64,000 bases of DNA from NCBI RefSeq assembly GCF_022163125.1, contig NZ_CP091881.1:2046001-2110000 (forward strand). The letters run 5' to 3'. Under the pieces are notes generated by a model. That model was given only the letters and a program-made list of their open reading frames with translations, was not told where the DNA came from and searched no databases. Both the position numbers and the translations under genes were made by a program. This DNA comes from Paenibacillus sp. HWE-109 (GTDB lineage Bacteria > Bacillota > Bacilli > Paenibacillales > NBRC-103111). This document shows positions 34,552 to 44,402 of this stretch, piece by piece. Numbering within the stretch: the stretch's first letter is position 1; the number at the start of each line of letters is the position of its first letter.

Positions 34552-36359
34552 AGGGGCACCTCCGTATTTTTCCAAGGCAGTGTCATTCTGACTGTGACGC
34601 CGCCGCCTGGCGTGGACAGCAAATATAAGCCAAATGGATGGCCAAACAGCAACCGAATCCGGCGATGAACGTTCAGCATCCCGATTCCTGTAGAAATCGG
34701 GATGGCGGAGATGACTGCATCATTACTCTCATCTTGCTCACCCCATTTGGACGTTGCGGCTGCATGATTATCCGATTCTTCTGTAAGGTCATCAATGAAC
34801 AAATGATTGAAGTAGTCGCGCTTATCCTCAGCCATCCCTACTCCATTGTCTTCAATGAAGATTAGGCAGTTACCATCCGCTTCTTCCCCCCAAATCCGAA
34901 GTCCATACTCGCCTTCAGCGGTAAAACCATAATTGAATGCGTTCTCAAGCAAAGGTTGCAAAGTCAGTTTAACAGTCGGGCAGGGGAATAGCTCATCTGG
35001 AATGTCGATATCCACTAACAGTTCGCCGAACCTTTCTTCCTGTATGCGCAAATAGGTCTTCACATGCTCAATTTCTTTGTGCAGGGGAACGATAATTTGC
35101 TGCTTCTCGATGGCATAGCGAAAGAAGCTGGCCAGTGAGGTACACATTACGCTGATGTCCGGTGTCTGATGAATAATCGCACGGCAGTTAATAGTTTCAA
35201 GGGTGTTATATAAAAAATGCGGATTTATTTGATTTTGCATGGCGAGAATAACGGCTTCGCGCTGCCGCAGCTGAGCGGCCATTGTCTCCATCCTAGTATC
35301 ATAAACCTCCCTGATCAAGTGGGAAATCTTTTTGACCATTTGATTGAAAACATGGCTTAGCTTACTGATTTCATCCTGATAAGGAACAGGGGCAGCTACC
35401 TGGAAATCGCCCTTTTCGACAATGCGCATAAGCTGCAGCAATTTTCTCAATTGTTTGGTTAAGGTGGATGAGAACAGCAGGGAAAGCATAAAGGCCAAGA
35501 TGATGGAAAGGCTGACAATGAGGGTATTGATTTTCTTGATTTGATTAATACGTTGATAAATAAGGCTTTCACTGATGCTGACATGGATGACAAACTCATC
35601 GTCTGCCACGCGCTCTTGAAACTGGACGGGCTGTTCATCCGAAACACCTGGAGTGGTGGTGGACGAATCGAAAAGCGTGTCACCTTGGTTATTTTGAATG
35701 CGGATGGTGGTATTAGCGCTAGTTAGATGTTGAAAATATTTGCCGAAAATATCTGGATTAATACGAACGACAAGCATGCCATCATGCGAGAGCAGGCCAT
35801 ACATCCCCATCATTACATAAACGGTTTTGGCGGATTTATCTTGATTAAAAAGCGCTTCCTCGGAAGGTTGTCCCCAGATTTCACTTGTTTTCTGTTGAAA
35901 GTGAGAATACCACTGCATACGATACGGATCAACGGTTTCATTCAGAGACAATCCGGAGTCATGAAAGAAAACACCATCATCTCGATAGAAAAAGACGGAA
36001 TCGACAAACTCAGGGTAGCGCATGCGGAAATTACCCAGCTGCTTGGCAGCTTTCCGCAAGTCTTCGGTCAGCCCGCCTGGCGTGGCATCTGCTTCCAAGA
36101 GTTCATCACCCTGATCGGAATAGGCGATGAAATAGAACATGTCGGAGACGATTGTTTTCAGCGTTGCATCCAGATTGGAGCTGGTCTGATGAATCGCGCG
36201 CTGCATGCGGTCCAGCTCAATTTCCTTGGTCATGTCCCGATAGTAAATTTGTGTAATCATATTGGTCACGATATTCGGAATGACGGCGACCACAATCATG
36301 AGTACAAATAGTTTCGTTCGCAAAGAGCGATTCATCCAGAGCTGGATCATAGACGGCAT
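34548..36359 (-). CDS. YesM-type sensor histidine kinase
   Basis: About 603 residues. A membrane helix (about 12-35), a large extracellular Cache-type sensor (about 40-285), a second helix (about 280-305), HAMP (KLLQLMRIVEKGDF, ISKLSHVFNQMVKKI) and the kinase core follow: H in INPHFLYNTLETI, QPLLENAFNYG and EDNGVGMAEDKRD, STGIGMLNVHRR. A 30-residue insert rich in acidic and polar residues separates the two G-boxes. The ATG at 36359 is preferred over a GTG 12 bp upstream that is too close to AAGGA. It is co-transcribed with the YesN gene and divergent from the importer it likely senses for. Confidence 0.9.
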   Translation of the reverse strand: MPSMIQLWMNRSLRTKLFVLMIVVAVIPNIVTNMITQIYYRDMTKEIELDRMQRAIHQTSSNLDATLKTIVSDMFYFIAYSDQGDELLEADATPGGLTEDLRKAAKQLGNFRMRYPEFVDSVFFYRDDGVFFHDSGLSLNETVDPYRMQWYSHFQQKTSEIWGQPSEEALFNQDKSAKTVYVMMGMYGLLSHDGMLVVRINPDIFGKYFQHLTSANTTIRIQNNQGDTLFDSSTTTPGVSDEQPVQFQERVADDEFVIHVSISESLIYQRINQIKKINTLIVSLSIILAFMLSLLFSSTLTKQLRKLLQLMRIVEKGDFQVAAPVPYQDEISKLSHVFNQMVKKISHLIREVYDTRMETMAAQLRQREAVILAMQNQINPHFLYNTLETINCRAIIHQTPDISVMCTSLASFFRYAIEKQQIIVPLHKEIEHVKTYLRIQEERFGELLVDIDIPDELFPCPTVKLTLQPLLENAFNYGFTAEGEYGLRIWGEEADGNCLIFIEDNGVGMAEDKRDYFNHLFIDDLTEESDNHAAATSKWGEQDESNDAVISAIPISTGIGMLNVHRRIRLLFGHPFGLYLLSTPGGGVTVRMTLPWKNTEVPL

Positions 36360-36421
36360 GAAAGGCGACACATCCTTACCTGGCTTATATGAAAGCGATT
36401 TATTTCCATATGATCGACGTA

Positions 36422-36450
36422 ATTATAACCCACGTGATCATGCGCGTCTA
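36422..36450 (-). promoter_or_regulatory. Candidate promoter of the yesM-yesN pair
   Basis: On the minus strand TATAAT (36422-36427) lies 17 bp behind TAGACG (36445-36450). Between it and the gene, 36389-36404 has a weak cre-like sequence (TGAAAGCG with a poor right half). Confidence 0.5.
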
Positions 36451-36592
36451 GGAACGATTACCGGGTCTGTTCGGTTTGATTTTTATAGCACAAGAGATGT
36501 CGTTGTAGGACATCGACCGCAAGGCAGGGTTCAAATAAGATAAATATGACCTCCAAACAACGGAGAGATACAAACGAAAGGGATGGAAGGAA

Positions 36593-37504
36593 ATGAATAG
36601 ATCTACCGGCTCGAAGCGGCGAAGAGCAGATAATTTGTCTGCCTATTTGATGATGACGCCAGGATTTGCGCTATATGCCGTGTTTGTCTTTCTTCCCATG
36701 CTGTGGGTGCTTTATATCAGTTTTACAAGCTATGACGGCGCAGGGACGCCTCGATGGGTAGGACTGGATAATTTTGCTTATGCACTAAAGGATCAGGTCT
36801 GGTGGAATGCAGTATGGAATACCTTCATTTTTGCTTTGTTTAAGATACTCATTGAAGCACCGCTTGCGCTGATTCTAGCGATCATTTTGAACAAGAAAGT
36901 ATTCGCAGCCAATTGGTTTCGCACGATCTTCTTTTTGCCTCATTTGGTCAGTATGGCTGTTATGGGCGTCATCTTTTATTTCCTGCTGCGTCCTGTAGAT
37001 GGTGTAATCAATGGTGTTCTGGAGATGCTGCATCTAATCGGGGCGCCTGTCGATTTCTTGGGTTCGCCCTTCTGGTCGATGACGTGTTTAATCTTGATTG
37101 GGATCTGGAGCGGATTTGGGGTCAATATGATCTACTTTCTCATTGGCTTGCAGACGATTCCCAAAGAATTGTATGAATGCGCAGATCTTGAAGGAGCGAG
37201 CGAGACTAGAAAATTAATCCGTATTACGATTCCTATGCTGGGGCCGATCTTCTCCATCATTGTCATGATGATGATCGTGTACACGCTAAAAACGTTCGAT
37301 ATCGTCAAAGTGCTTACAGATGGAGGGCCATACGGAAAGACGGAAATCATGTTTACCTATATCTACCGCTATTTTTTCAGTGATTCCATGACCTCCCAGC
37401 AGCAGGGCTATGGTTCAGCGCTAAGTATCATTGCAACCGTTATCATCGGGGTCATATCTGTCTTATATTTCCGCATGCAACGTAAAACACAGCATCAAGA
37501 ATGA
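36593..37504 (+). CDS. Carbohydrate ABC transporter permease, MalF/UgpA type
   Basis: 303 residues with six membrane helices. The coupling-helix motif is present as ELYECADLEGASETRKLIRITIPMLGP (EAA loop). The N-terminus has the family start YLMMTPGFALYAVFVFLPM, and DGGPYGKTEIMFTYIYRYFF is characteristic of CUT1 importers. A spaced AAGGAA precedes the ATG. With the next permease and the binding protein it makes a CUT1 importer that, like others of the class, probably uses a shared MsmX-type ATPase, since none is encoded here. Confidence 0.93.
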   Translation: MNRSTGSKRRRADNLSAYLMMTPGFALYAVFVFLPMLWVLYISFTSYDGAGTPRWVGLDNFAYALKDQVWWNAVWNTFIFALFKILIEAPLALILAIILNKKVFAANWFRTIFFLPHLVSMAVMGVIFYFLLRPVDGVINGVLEMLHLIGAPVDFLGSPFWSMTCLILIGIWSGFGVNMIYFLIGLQTIPKELYECADLEGASETRKLIRITIPMLGPIFSIIVMMMIVYTLKTFDIVKVLTDGGPYGKTEIMFTYIYRYFFSDSMTSQQQGYGSALSIIATVIIGVISVLYFRMQRKTQHQE

Positions 37505-37515
37505 GAGGGATCGAC

Positions 37516-38385
37516 ATGTTCGTATCAACGAAAAATCAAAATAGGAGATATAAGCTGCTAATCCCCTCCTTTTTGAAAATCAGCTTTCTGCTCGTTATAG
37601 CTGCAATCACTTTATTTCCTATTGTGTACGCCTTCTTTGCATCGTTCAAACCGCTTCATGAACTGATGTCGGAAGGTTCCTCGCTGCTGCCCAAAACATG
37701 GCGTTGGGCCAATTACCGAGAGGTTTGGGAGTTGTCTAATTTCGCGAGATATTTCAAAAACAGTATTTTTGTAACTTTCTTTAGTGTTGTTATTATCATG
37801 ATAAATTCATCGATGTTTGGCTTCGTTCTGGCCAGGAAGAGGATATTGGCAACACGTATTGTGGAGGTCTTATTTTCAGCTACGATATTTGCAAGTTTCG
37901 GTTCAGCCCTGTTATTCCCGATTATGAAAATTGCCTTGCAGTTTCACATTCTTAACTTATATGGGGTAGTCATTGTGCAGGCTGCTGGTGGTTTACTAGT
38001 CAATACCTTTCTGATTAAATCATTCATACAGACGCTTAGCAAAGAAATCGATGAAGCAGCCGTGATAGATGGTGCTAGTTTCTTTCAAATTTATCGGTTG
38101 ATTGCCTTGCCAATCATGCGTCCGATGTTAGCCAGTGTTGCCTTGTTTTCTTTCCAAGCTTCATGGAATGACTTTCTATTGCCACTGGTCTTTACGCTTG
38201 CGAATCCGGATTGGCGGACAGTCATTATCGGTGTGTACTCGCTTAGGAGCAGTGCCGCAGGTGCCACTTCTTGGCATTTTATGATGGCGGGCTCGATGAT
38301 TGCCTTAATGCCTATCGTGCTGCTTTTTCTACTGCTGCAAAAACAATTCATAACTTCGTTGTCTGGCGGCGCGCTAAAAGGATAA
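37516..38385 (+). CDS. Carbohydrate ABC transporter permease, MalG/UgpE type
   Basis: 289 residues, six helices, with the EAA loop KEIDEAAVIDGASFFQIYRLIALPIMRP and the C-terminal FITSLSGGALKG ending typical of MalG-like partners. The ATG at 37516 fits GAGAGGGA about 6 bp before it; an ATG at 37501 that overlaps the upstream stop has no ribosome site. It pairs with the preceding permease. Confidence 0.92.
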   Translation: MFVSTKNQNRRYKLLIPSFLKISFLLVIAAITLFPIVYAFFASFKPLHELMSEGSSLLPKTWRWANYREVWELSNFARYFKNSIFVTFFSVVIIMINSSMFGFVLARKRILATRIVEVLFSATIFASFGSALLFPIMKIALQFHILNLYGVVIVQAAGGLLVNTFLIKSFIQTLSKEIDEAAVIDGASFFQIYRLIALPIMRPMLASVALFSFQASWNDFLLPLVFTLANPDWRTVIIGVYSLRSSAAGATSWHFMMAGSMIALMPIVLLFLLLQKQFITSLSGGALKG

Positions 38386-38521
38386 GGACATCCGAGATAA
38401 GGGAGGTGGTCCCTGTGTAAAGGGATAGATGGTTGATCTGTTGAAGAAGTAATCGAGTCAGGCTTTCAGGTAGTATACAATTATAAACATATTCTAGGAT
38501 TCCATAGGGGGATACGAAGCG

Positions 38522-39922
38522 ATGTCAACCCATTACAACAAGAAAATGAAGTCGGTATTATCCGTAATCGTTATACCATTTGTAGCTATGAGTATGCTCA
38601 GTGCCTGCGGCACTTCATCAGAAAATAAGAGCAATAATGCAAGCGCTTCCGCATCGGCGGGCTCGCAGCCCACAACAGCTGACAAAGCTCCAGCCAAAGA
38701 GCCCGTTACCATAACCGCGTGGTCCAACGACAGATCAGCCATGGATGTAGTGACGGAGCAAGTGAAACAATTTAATAGCGCTAATAAAGATGTTCAAATT
38801 AATTATGTCGTGCAAAGCGATGACTATGCCAAAGTGTTAACGCTTGCTTTGCAAACCAATCAAGCGCCTGATATTTTCACCCGGGTTGGCGGCATCGACT
38901 ATGACAAGAATAAGTGGGTGCTACCGATTGAAGGGCTTGTTGACCAGAAGCTAATCAGCACTCTCAAGCCCTTTACTTCGGGCAAAAGTCCAGATGGAAA
39001 GCTATATTCACTGCCAACGACGGCGATCACCTCGCGTCTCATTTATAACAAGGATTTATTCCGCAGTGCAGGTCTTGACCCGGAGAAACCGCCGGTTACA
39101 TTTAGTGAAATGAAGGCTGCAGCCAAGAAAATTACCGAAGCGGGCAAAGGCGAATCATACGGGATAGGGATTCCGCTTAAATATGTCGGATACGTGGATT
39201 GGGGAATTGACCCGCTTATCGCTGCGGGCAACGGGGATCTCTCGTCGTCAACGTACAATGTGAAAACCGGCAAGTTCGAAATGGATAAATACAAACCAGC
39301 CGTCGAAATGGTTCGCGAGATCATCAAAAACAAATGGGCTTTCCCCGGCGCCAGCAGTTTGGACAATGACCCGATGCGCTCTGCCTTTGCAGACGGCAAA
39401 ATCGGCATGTTTGTTGCCCAAACCTGGGATGTCGGCGTGCTGAATGATCAGTTCAAAAGCAAAGCAGATTGGGGTGTAGCTGCACTGCCGGTACCGGATG
39501 GAACGGTAAATTCGGGAGGCGTTGCCTCAACCGGCGGCTCCTGGTCGATCTGGTCCGGCTCCAAACATCCCAAAGAAGCAGCCAAAGTATTCGAGTTCTT
39601 CAACGGCAAGCAGATGAGTCAGGTATTGCAAAAGGCGGGCAAAATTATTGCCCTCAACCCGGAGGCGGCAGATCCTGCTTATGCGTCGAACGCCAAAGGA
39701 TCGGTGGGATTCCTGGTTAAACCGACGGAGCGATCCATGATGTGGCCGCCAAGCTCGTTCATGGAAGTGAAAGGTAAAACGTATCGGGAAACACTCACAG
39801 AGTTATTCCTAACGGATAAACCGATTGAACCGGCCCTTCAGCAGTTGAACGACATCTATAATGGCGCTTACGATACGGCACTTGCCGCTGGCAAGTTCAA
39901 GAAAGAAGATTATACGAGATAA
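38522..39922 (+). CDS. Extracellular solute-binding lipoprotein, family 1 (CUT1)
   Basis: 466 residues. A lipoprotein signal (LSAC, Cys29) is followed by a Ser/Ala/Thr linker and the MalE-like fold: PVTITAWSND, VQINYVVQSDDYAKVLTLAL, APDIFTRVGG, KLYSLPTTAITSRLIYNKDLF, AFADGKIGMFVAQTWDVGV and a Trp-rich end (MMWPPSSFMEV). It captures an oligosaccharide for the two permeases upstream. The gene comes last, after a 136-bp gap that contains a small GGGA/TCCC hairpin and may hold its own promoter. The substrate is unknown; the neighbouring hydrolase at 40063 suggests plant cell-wall sugars. Confidence 0.92.
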   Translation: MSTHYNKKMKSVLSVIVIPFVAMSMLSACGTSSENKSNNASASASAGSQPTTADKAPAKEPVTITAWSNDRSAMDVVTEQVKQFNSANKDVQINYVVQSDDYAKVLTLALQTNQAPDIFTRVGGIDYDKNKWVLPIEGLVDQKLISTLKPFTSGKSPDGKLYSLPTTAITSRLIYNKDLFRSAGLDPEKPPVTFSEMKAAAKKITEAGKGESYGIGIPLKYVGYVDWGIDPLIAAGNGDLSSSTYNVKTGKFEMDKYKPAVEMVREIIKNKWAFPGASSLDNDPMRSAFADGKIGMFVAQTWDVGVLNDQFKSKADWGVAALPVPDGTVNSGGVASTGGSWSIWSGSKHPKEAAKVFEFFNGKQMSQVLQKAGKIIALNPEAADPAYASNAKGSVGFLVKPTERSMMWPPSSFMEVKGKTYRETLTELFLTDKPIEPALQQLNDIYNGAYDTALAAGKFKKEDYTR

Positions 39923-39928
39923 GGAAGC

Positions 39929-39975
39929 AACAACGCAGCGGCTGTGAATGAATTGTCAGACGCTGCGTTGTTTTT
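39929..39975 (+). terminator. Terminator of the CUT1 importer
   Basis: A perfect 12-bp stem (39929-39940 with 39961-39972) with a 20-base loop and a T run to 39975. Confidence 0.85.
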
Positions 39976-40062
39976 CTAATAAATTAGGATAGAAATGTGG
40001 TGTAAGGGAAGCCGAGTGCAAGGAAATCCTGTAATTAGTATACGTTGTAAATAGGAGGCCAA

Positions 40063-43000
40063 ATGATGATATTAATACGAAAAGTTTCTAAGTTGACAGT
40101 TGCTTTCTTATTCCTGTGCACACTTTTGCTGGTATGGCAGCGGGATGTACGGGTCGCTGCGAATGAGATCTGGCATCCAATCGATACAAATCCACATGGC
40201 GTGATCGGCAGCGCACTGGATTTATCGTTTATGAATGAGGCTCCCGCAGGCAAACATGGATTTGTGAAAATCGATGAAGAGGGCAACTACTATTTTGAGA
40301 ATGAGCCTAGTCGGAAAGTGCGCTTCTATGGGGCAAACCTGGTCAATGCGTCCTTGTTTACACCTGATGAACAAGCAAAAGCTATTGCTGATCGAATGGC
40401 ACAAATGGGCTATAACGTTATCCGCATCCATGGGCAGGATTGGATGCAGACATGGGCGCAAGGGATCTTCGAGCAGCCAACCTCAACAACCGTTGAACTT
40501 AATCTGACGAAGCTTGATCGACTTGAATACTTGATTGCGCAACTCAAATTGCGTGGCATTTATGTCTCTATTGATATCTTAACTTTCTTCGACATGTCGA
40601 TGGTGCCCGATCTAGCTCCATATGCTGGAAATAATTATGCATCCAACATCTTAGTCCAGTTGATGCCGGCTGCTTATGAGGTATGGCAATCGGCAGCGCA
40701 GAAATGGCTAACACACATTAATCCGTATACGGGCTTAGCTCTGAAGGACGATCCCGTATTGATTGGTGTCAGTCCGTGGAACGAAGGGCTGCTTGCCAAT
40801 GTAAATTTGACCAGTTCTACGTTCAAGCCTGCTTTGCGGCAATGGTTGCTGACGGATTTCAATCAGTTTCTGAGTACGAAAAACTTGCCAGCAGCCACTT
40901 CATTTCCAAGTAATTATTGGGCTGTAAGTGGTGATGCACAGAATCAGCTGGCTGCATATATGTCGGATAAAACGTTAACTGCCTATGAACAGATGAAAAG
41001 TTATTTGCAAAATACGCTGAGTATAAAGGTTCCAATTGGCGGAATGAACTATTTAGACAGCCCATTGGTCAGCAGTTGGCGTACGCAAGCAGATATCTAT
41101 GAGACCCATATGTATCATGCCTTGGTGCAAACCAAGTTCTCGGATAGCAGCGGAACGGGACTGCTCTATAATCCACTGAAATTTCCGCGTCTCAGTACAA
41201 CATTTTCAGCGGCAACCGCAGCCAGTTATGTGAAATCTTTTGATACAGATAGTCCGTATTTCTATTATTATCCTGCGCTTTCTTTGCGTCAGCAGTATAA
41301 GAAGCCGTTCGCGCTAACGGAGTTTAACGACGGACTACCAGTTGCCGGCCGAGAAGAGATTGGCATTATGACCAGCGCACTTGGTGCCTATCAGAATTGG
41401 GATCTCATGAATCGTTTTGAGTTTGGCGGTGAATTGAATGGAAATGAACTCGTCGAAGATATTCCGTATGGACAAAATTGGTTGATGATTGCCGGGGACC
41501 CGCTTGGCATCGTATCCGAAGTTGAATCCTCGCTGTTGTTCCGCAATAATGCCCTGCAAGCCAGCACGCCGAAATTCGTCATTGTCCGTGATCGGACATG
41601 GTCGCAGACGCAGGGGCAAGCGAATCAATTTGCAGATAGCATTGAGAATTTATCGTATATCCCGCATTTATTTAATACGCAGACGGTCTATGCTGAAACA
41701 GGGGTAACCTTTGCTGTTTATAAAGTTACGCCGGATGTTACTTCCCAGCAAATCTCAAGCGGCAATCTACCAACTGCGAACAAGCTGTACCTAACGCCTG
41801 ACATGAGTTTTAAAGAAACAGCGGAGGTATTCATTAATTCGTTAGACGACGCTGCGCTTAAAATCAAGATGCTGGCAAATTTGAATCAGAATAAATTAGT
41901 TTCAGATACCGGAGAACTCCTCTTTGATCTTAATTTGAATACATATCAAGTGGATACAACCAAAACGATTGCTGCTGTTGGCACCCTGAACAATCATAAC
42001 TTTACATTCAATCAAGCGGAAGTAACGGCAACTAGCGAGAGAGGAACGTTCTTCGCTTCTTCATTGGATGAGAAGTCGCTTGGCAGCAGCAACCGCATCT
42101 TGGCTATGTATACGACGGATGTTAAAGGAACAGGTGAGCAAAGCGTTGCACAAGCAGATGGATCAGTGAAATTCTACAAGGGTACATTGCCAACCTTATC
42201 CCAATTGGGAACAGCACAATTTCGCTTAAATACATCGCGCCAAGCGGATGGATACAAAGCATATCAATTGGCGATGAATGGCGAGCGGATTGCTGAACTT
42301 CCAGTCTTTCCAACTGCGAATGGTATTGGTGTGCAGCTAGCGACAGACAAAGGTTTCGCATTCGAGCTTGTCTATGCGCCACTGCTTGATGATGATTTTG
42401 AACAAAGCAATCTTCATAATTGGCAAGATATCAACGGCTGGGGGACGTGGAACCAGATTAGCAATAGCGTTACCAATCACGTTTATGCCAATATTGATGA
42501 TACCAAAGGCGGGCTCAAACTGCTTACAGGTCTAAGCGGTTGGACGGATTACAGCGTGAGCTCAGACATCCTTGTGGACGATTGGAAAGCCGAAGTCGGG
42601 ATAATTGCCAGATATGTAAACCCGCAGAACTATTATTATTTATCTTATAATTCGCAATACCAGATCCTGCAGATCTGCCGTATCCAGAACGGCGTGCAGT
42701 CAGTACTCAAGACGAAATGGTTGGCTTCGCCAATGACAACAGGGGATTTTCATCGATTCAAGCTTGAAGCCAAAGGAAGCCTATTGACGGGTTATTTGGA
42801 CGGCGTGGAGAAATTATCCGTATCGGATACCGTCTTTACGAGTGGAAAGGCAGGACTGTTCGCACATTTGCAGAAAGCGCAGTACGATAATTTTGTTGTA
42901 ATGGGTATGGATGCCGTACCTCCTACAGCGCCAGGTAATGTCACCGGCGAGGCACTTAACAGTTCACAAGTGAATTTGGCGTGGAGTGCATCGACTGATG

Positions 43001-43719
43001 CTGGGGGGGCCGTGACACAGTACCAAATCTACCGCGATGGCACGCAAATTGCTTCGCTTGGCGCGCAGTCCCTAACGTTTACGGATAGTGGCTTGTCGCA
43101 AGGAACAACTTACACATACATGATTAAAGCGACCGATGTCGCAGGCAATATATCCGTGGCTAGTAATTCAGTCAACGTGACGACGTTCGATACGCTGATG
43201 CAGGACGATTTTGAACGGGGGAATTTGAACAGTTGGAAGGACGTCAATGGTTGGGGGACGTGGAGCCTAAGATCTGACGGCAGTGCCAACCATGTTTACA
43301 GCAATAATGATGAAACGAAGGGCGGTTTAAAGCTTGTGGCAGGCCAAAGCTCTTGGACCGACTACACGGTCAGCGCTGATATGAAGGTAGACACTTGGCA
43401 TTCAGAAGCGGGGCTTGTCGCCAGATACAGAGACAGCAATAACTATTATTATGTTTCTTATAATTCGACCTACCGTATTTTGCAAATTTGCCGTATGGTC
43501 AATGGCGCACAGACTGTGCTGGCGACTAAATGGCTGGCAACGCCGCCGACGACAGGTGCAAGTCATCGCATTGCCTTTTCAGTTCAGGGCAGCTCCTTAT
43601 TCGCGTTACTGGACGGTGAACTTGCTCTAACCGCAACTGACGCGACATTCGGCAATGGGAAAATCGGATTTTTCGCGCATTTGCAGAAAGTTAGTTTCGA
43701 TAATGTGAAAGTAAAATAG
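40063..43719 (+). CDS. Large secreted glycoside hydrolase, cellulase-like barrel with LamG-Fn3-LamG tail
   Basis: 1218 residues with a signal peptide (about 1-30) and AGGAGG ahead of the ATG pair. A TIM-barrel catalytic part covers about 35-480: VRFYGANLVNAS, GYNVIRIHG, ISPWNEG-like SPWNEG with acid/base E241, and ALTEFND with probable nucleophile E420, the clan GH-A arrangement as in GH5. A beta-rich part follows to about 770. Then come two nearly alike LamG/DUF1080-like domains (776-950 and 1047-1218; both with NGWGTW, GWTDY or SWTDY, YYYLSYNS or YYYVSYNS) around a fibronectin type III domain (950-1043). It should attack extracellular polysaccharide and hand products to nearby importers. 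Exact family uncertain. Confidence 0.82.
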   Translation: MMILIRKVSKLTVAFLFLCTLLLVWQRDVRVAANEIWHPIDTNPHGVIGSALDLSFMNEAPAGKHGFVKIDEEGNYYFENEPSRKVRFYGANLVNASLFTPDEQAKAIADRMAQMGYNVIRIHGQDWMQTWAQGIFEQPTSTTVELNLTKLDRLEYLIAQLKLRGIYVSIDILTFFDMSMVPDLAPYAGNNYASNILVQLMPAAYEVWQSAAQKWLTHINPYTGLALKDDPVLIGVSPWNEGLLANVNLTSSTFKPALRQWLLTDFNQFLSTKNLPAATSFPSNYWAVSGDAQNQLAAYMSDKTLTAYEQMKSYLQNTLSIKVPIGGMNYLDSPLVSSWRTQADIYETHMYHALVQTKFSDSSGTGLLYNPLKFPRLSTTFSAATAASYVKSFDTDSPYFYYYPALSLRQQYKKPFALTEFNDGLPVAGREEIGIMTSALGAYQNWDLMNRFEFGGELNGNELVEDIPYGQNWLMIAGDPLGIVSEVESSLLFRNNALQASTPKFVIVRDRTWSQTQGQANQFADSIENLSYIPHLFNTQTVYAETGVTFAVYKVTPDVTSQQISSGNLPTANKLYLTPDMSFKETAEVFINSLDDAALKIKMLANLNQNKLVSDTGELLFDLNLNTYQVDTTKTIAAVGTLNNHNFTFNQAEVTATSERGTFFASSLDEKSLGSSNRILAMYTTDVKGTGEQSVAQADGSVKFYKGTLPTLSQLGTAQFRLNTSRQADGYKAYQLAMNGERIAELPVFPTANGIGVQLATDKGFAFELVYAPLLDDDFEQSNLHNWQDINGWGTWNQISNSVTNHVYANIDDTKGGLKLLTGLSGWTDYSVSSDILVDDWKAEVGIIARYVNPQNYYYLSYNSQYQILQICRIQNGVQSVLKTKWLASPMTTGDFHRFKLEAKGSLLTGYLDGVEKLSVSDTVFTSGKAGLFAHLQKAQYDNFVVMGMDAVPPTAPGNVTGEALNSSQVNLAWSASTDAGGAVTQYQIYRDGTQIASLGAQSLTFTDSGLSQGTTYTYMIKATDVAGNISVASNSVNVTTFDTLMQDDFERGNLNSWKDVNGWGTWSLRSDGSANHVYSNNDETKGGLKLVAGQSSWTDYTVSADMKVDTWHSEAGLVARYRDSNNYYYVSYNSTYRILQICRMVNGAQTVLATKWLATPPTTGASHRIAFSVQGSSLFALLDGELALTATDATFGNGKIGFFAHLQKVSFDNVKVK

Positions 43720-43784
43720 GACAACGAAGCGCCAACGACGCCAAGCGCCTTGAATGTGTTATTAAGGGAAAAAATGGAATTTTA

Positions 43785-43930
43785 TCGAGGGTGAGGGAAC
43801 TACAGGGTGCTATTTTACTGATTGATGGGAAATTTTGCTCATTTTGTGGAAATAAGACCCTGTAGTTCCGCTGCTACCCTAGCAATGCTACGATTTGCCT
43901 AAATAGCGTCATAGAGTTCTCTTAACAGGA
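43785..43930. repeat. Dispersed repeat, family B (second copy)
   Basis: GGAACTACAGGGT (43796-43808) and ACCCTGTAGTTCC (43857-43869) are a perfect 13-bp inverted repeat around 48 bp. The inside and the right flank (GCTATTTTACTG, GTGGAAATAAGACC, AAATAGCGTC) match the element at 8450-8690. It is one part of the 680-bp gene-free stretch between 43720 and 44402. Confidence 0.8.
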
Positions 43931-43967
43931 TATGCCGCATGGAACAGGCACATAGGTGGATCTCGCT

Positions 43968-44155
43968 TACGAACTCAATACTGCTTATTTGACCAAAATG
44001 AATGCAGTGGAAAAGATAACGAATTCCAGATACGTTATTGCAAGCAAATGATCACAATTCCGCCTTAAAACTACTTCATAACGATGATTCAGCTCGTTAG
44101 CTCTTAAAAGTCGCCAATTTCGCATTGATAAGCATCGCAGCATTCGTTAGTTTAG
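43968..44155 (-). repeat. Dispersed repeat, family A (inverted, diverged copy)
   Basis: Read on the minus strand, this stretch follows the 303-bp array unit: CTAACGAATGCTGCGATGCTTAT, then a GAGCTAACGAGCTGA segment, TTGCTTGCAATA, AATTCGTTAT, and it ends TATTGAGTTCG. It is clearly older than the array units. The rest of the intergenic stretch (44219-44402) shows only AT-rich sequence with a small ATTGC/GCAAT hairpin. Confidence 0.65.
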
Positions 44156-44190
44156 AAAAGAGAAGCAGAAGGACCAGACTAACTAATAAA

Positions 44191-44218
44191 GCTCTCCCGC
44201 TAGCGGGAGGGCTTCTTC
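44191..44218 (+). terminator. Terminator-like hairpin
   Basis: GCTCTCCCGC and GCGGGAGGGC form a 10-bp stem (44191-44200, 44203-44212) around TA, followed by only a short TTCTTC tail. It is far from any gene end; a weak or remnant terminator. Confidence 0.45.
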
Positions 44219-44402
44219 GCTATGGGTCATGATACACTGTAGGCGCATCTGGAAGCGGTGGGAGCAGCGTTGATGGGATAATCAATAATATTATTGCAAA
44301 ACAGCAATTTAGTAGAAATCAACAGACTGAATTTGTGATAATATAGGTTTGTAATCAGTAGTATGTAATCAATAGGGAGTCAGTATAAAGGAGCGAAGAA
44401 CA

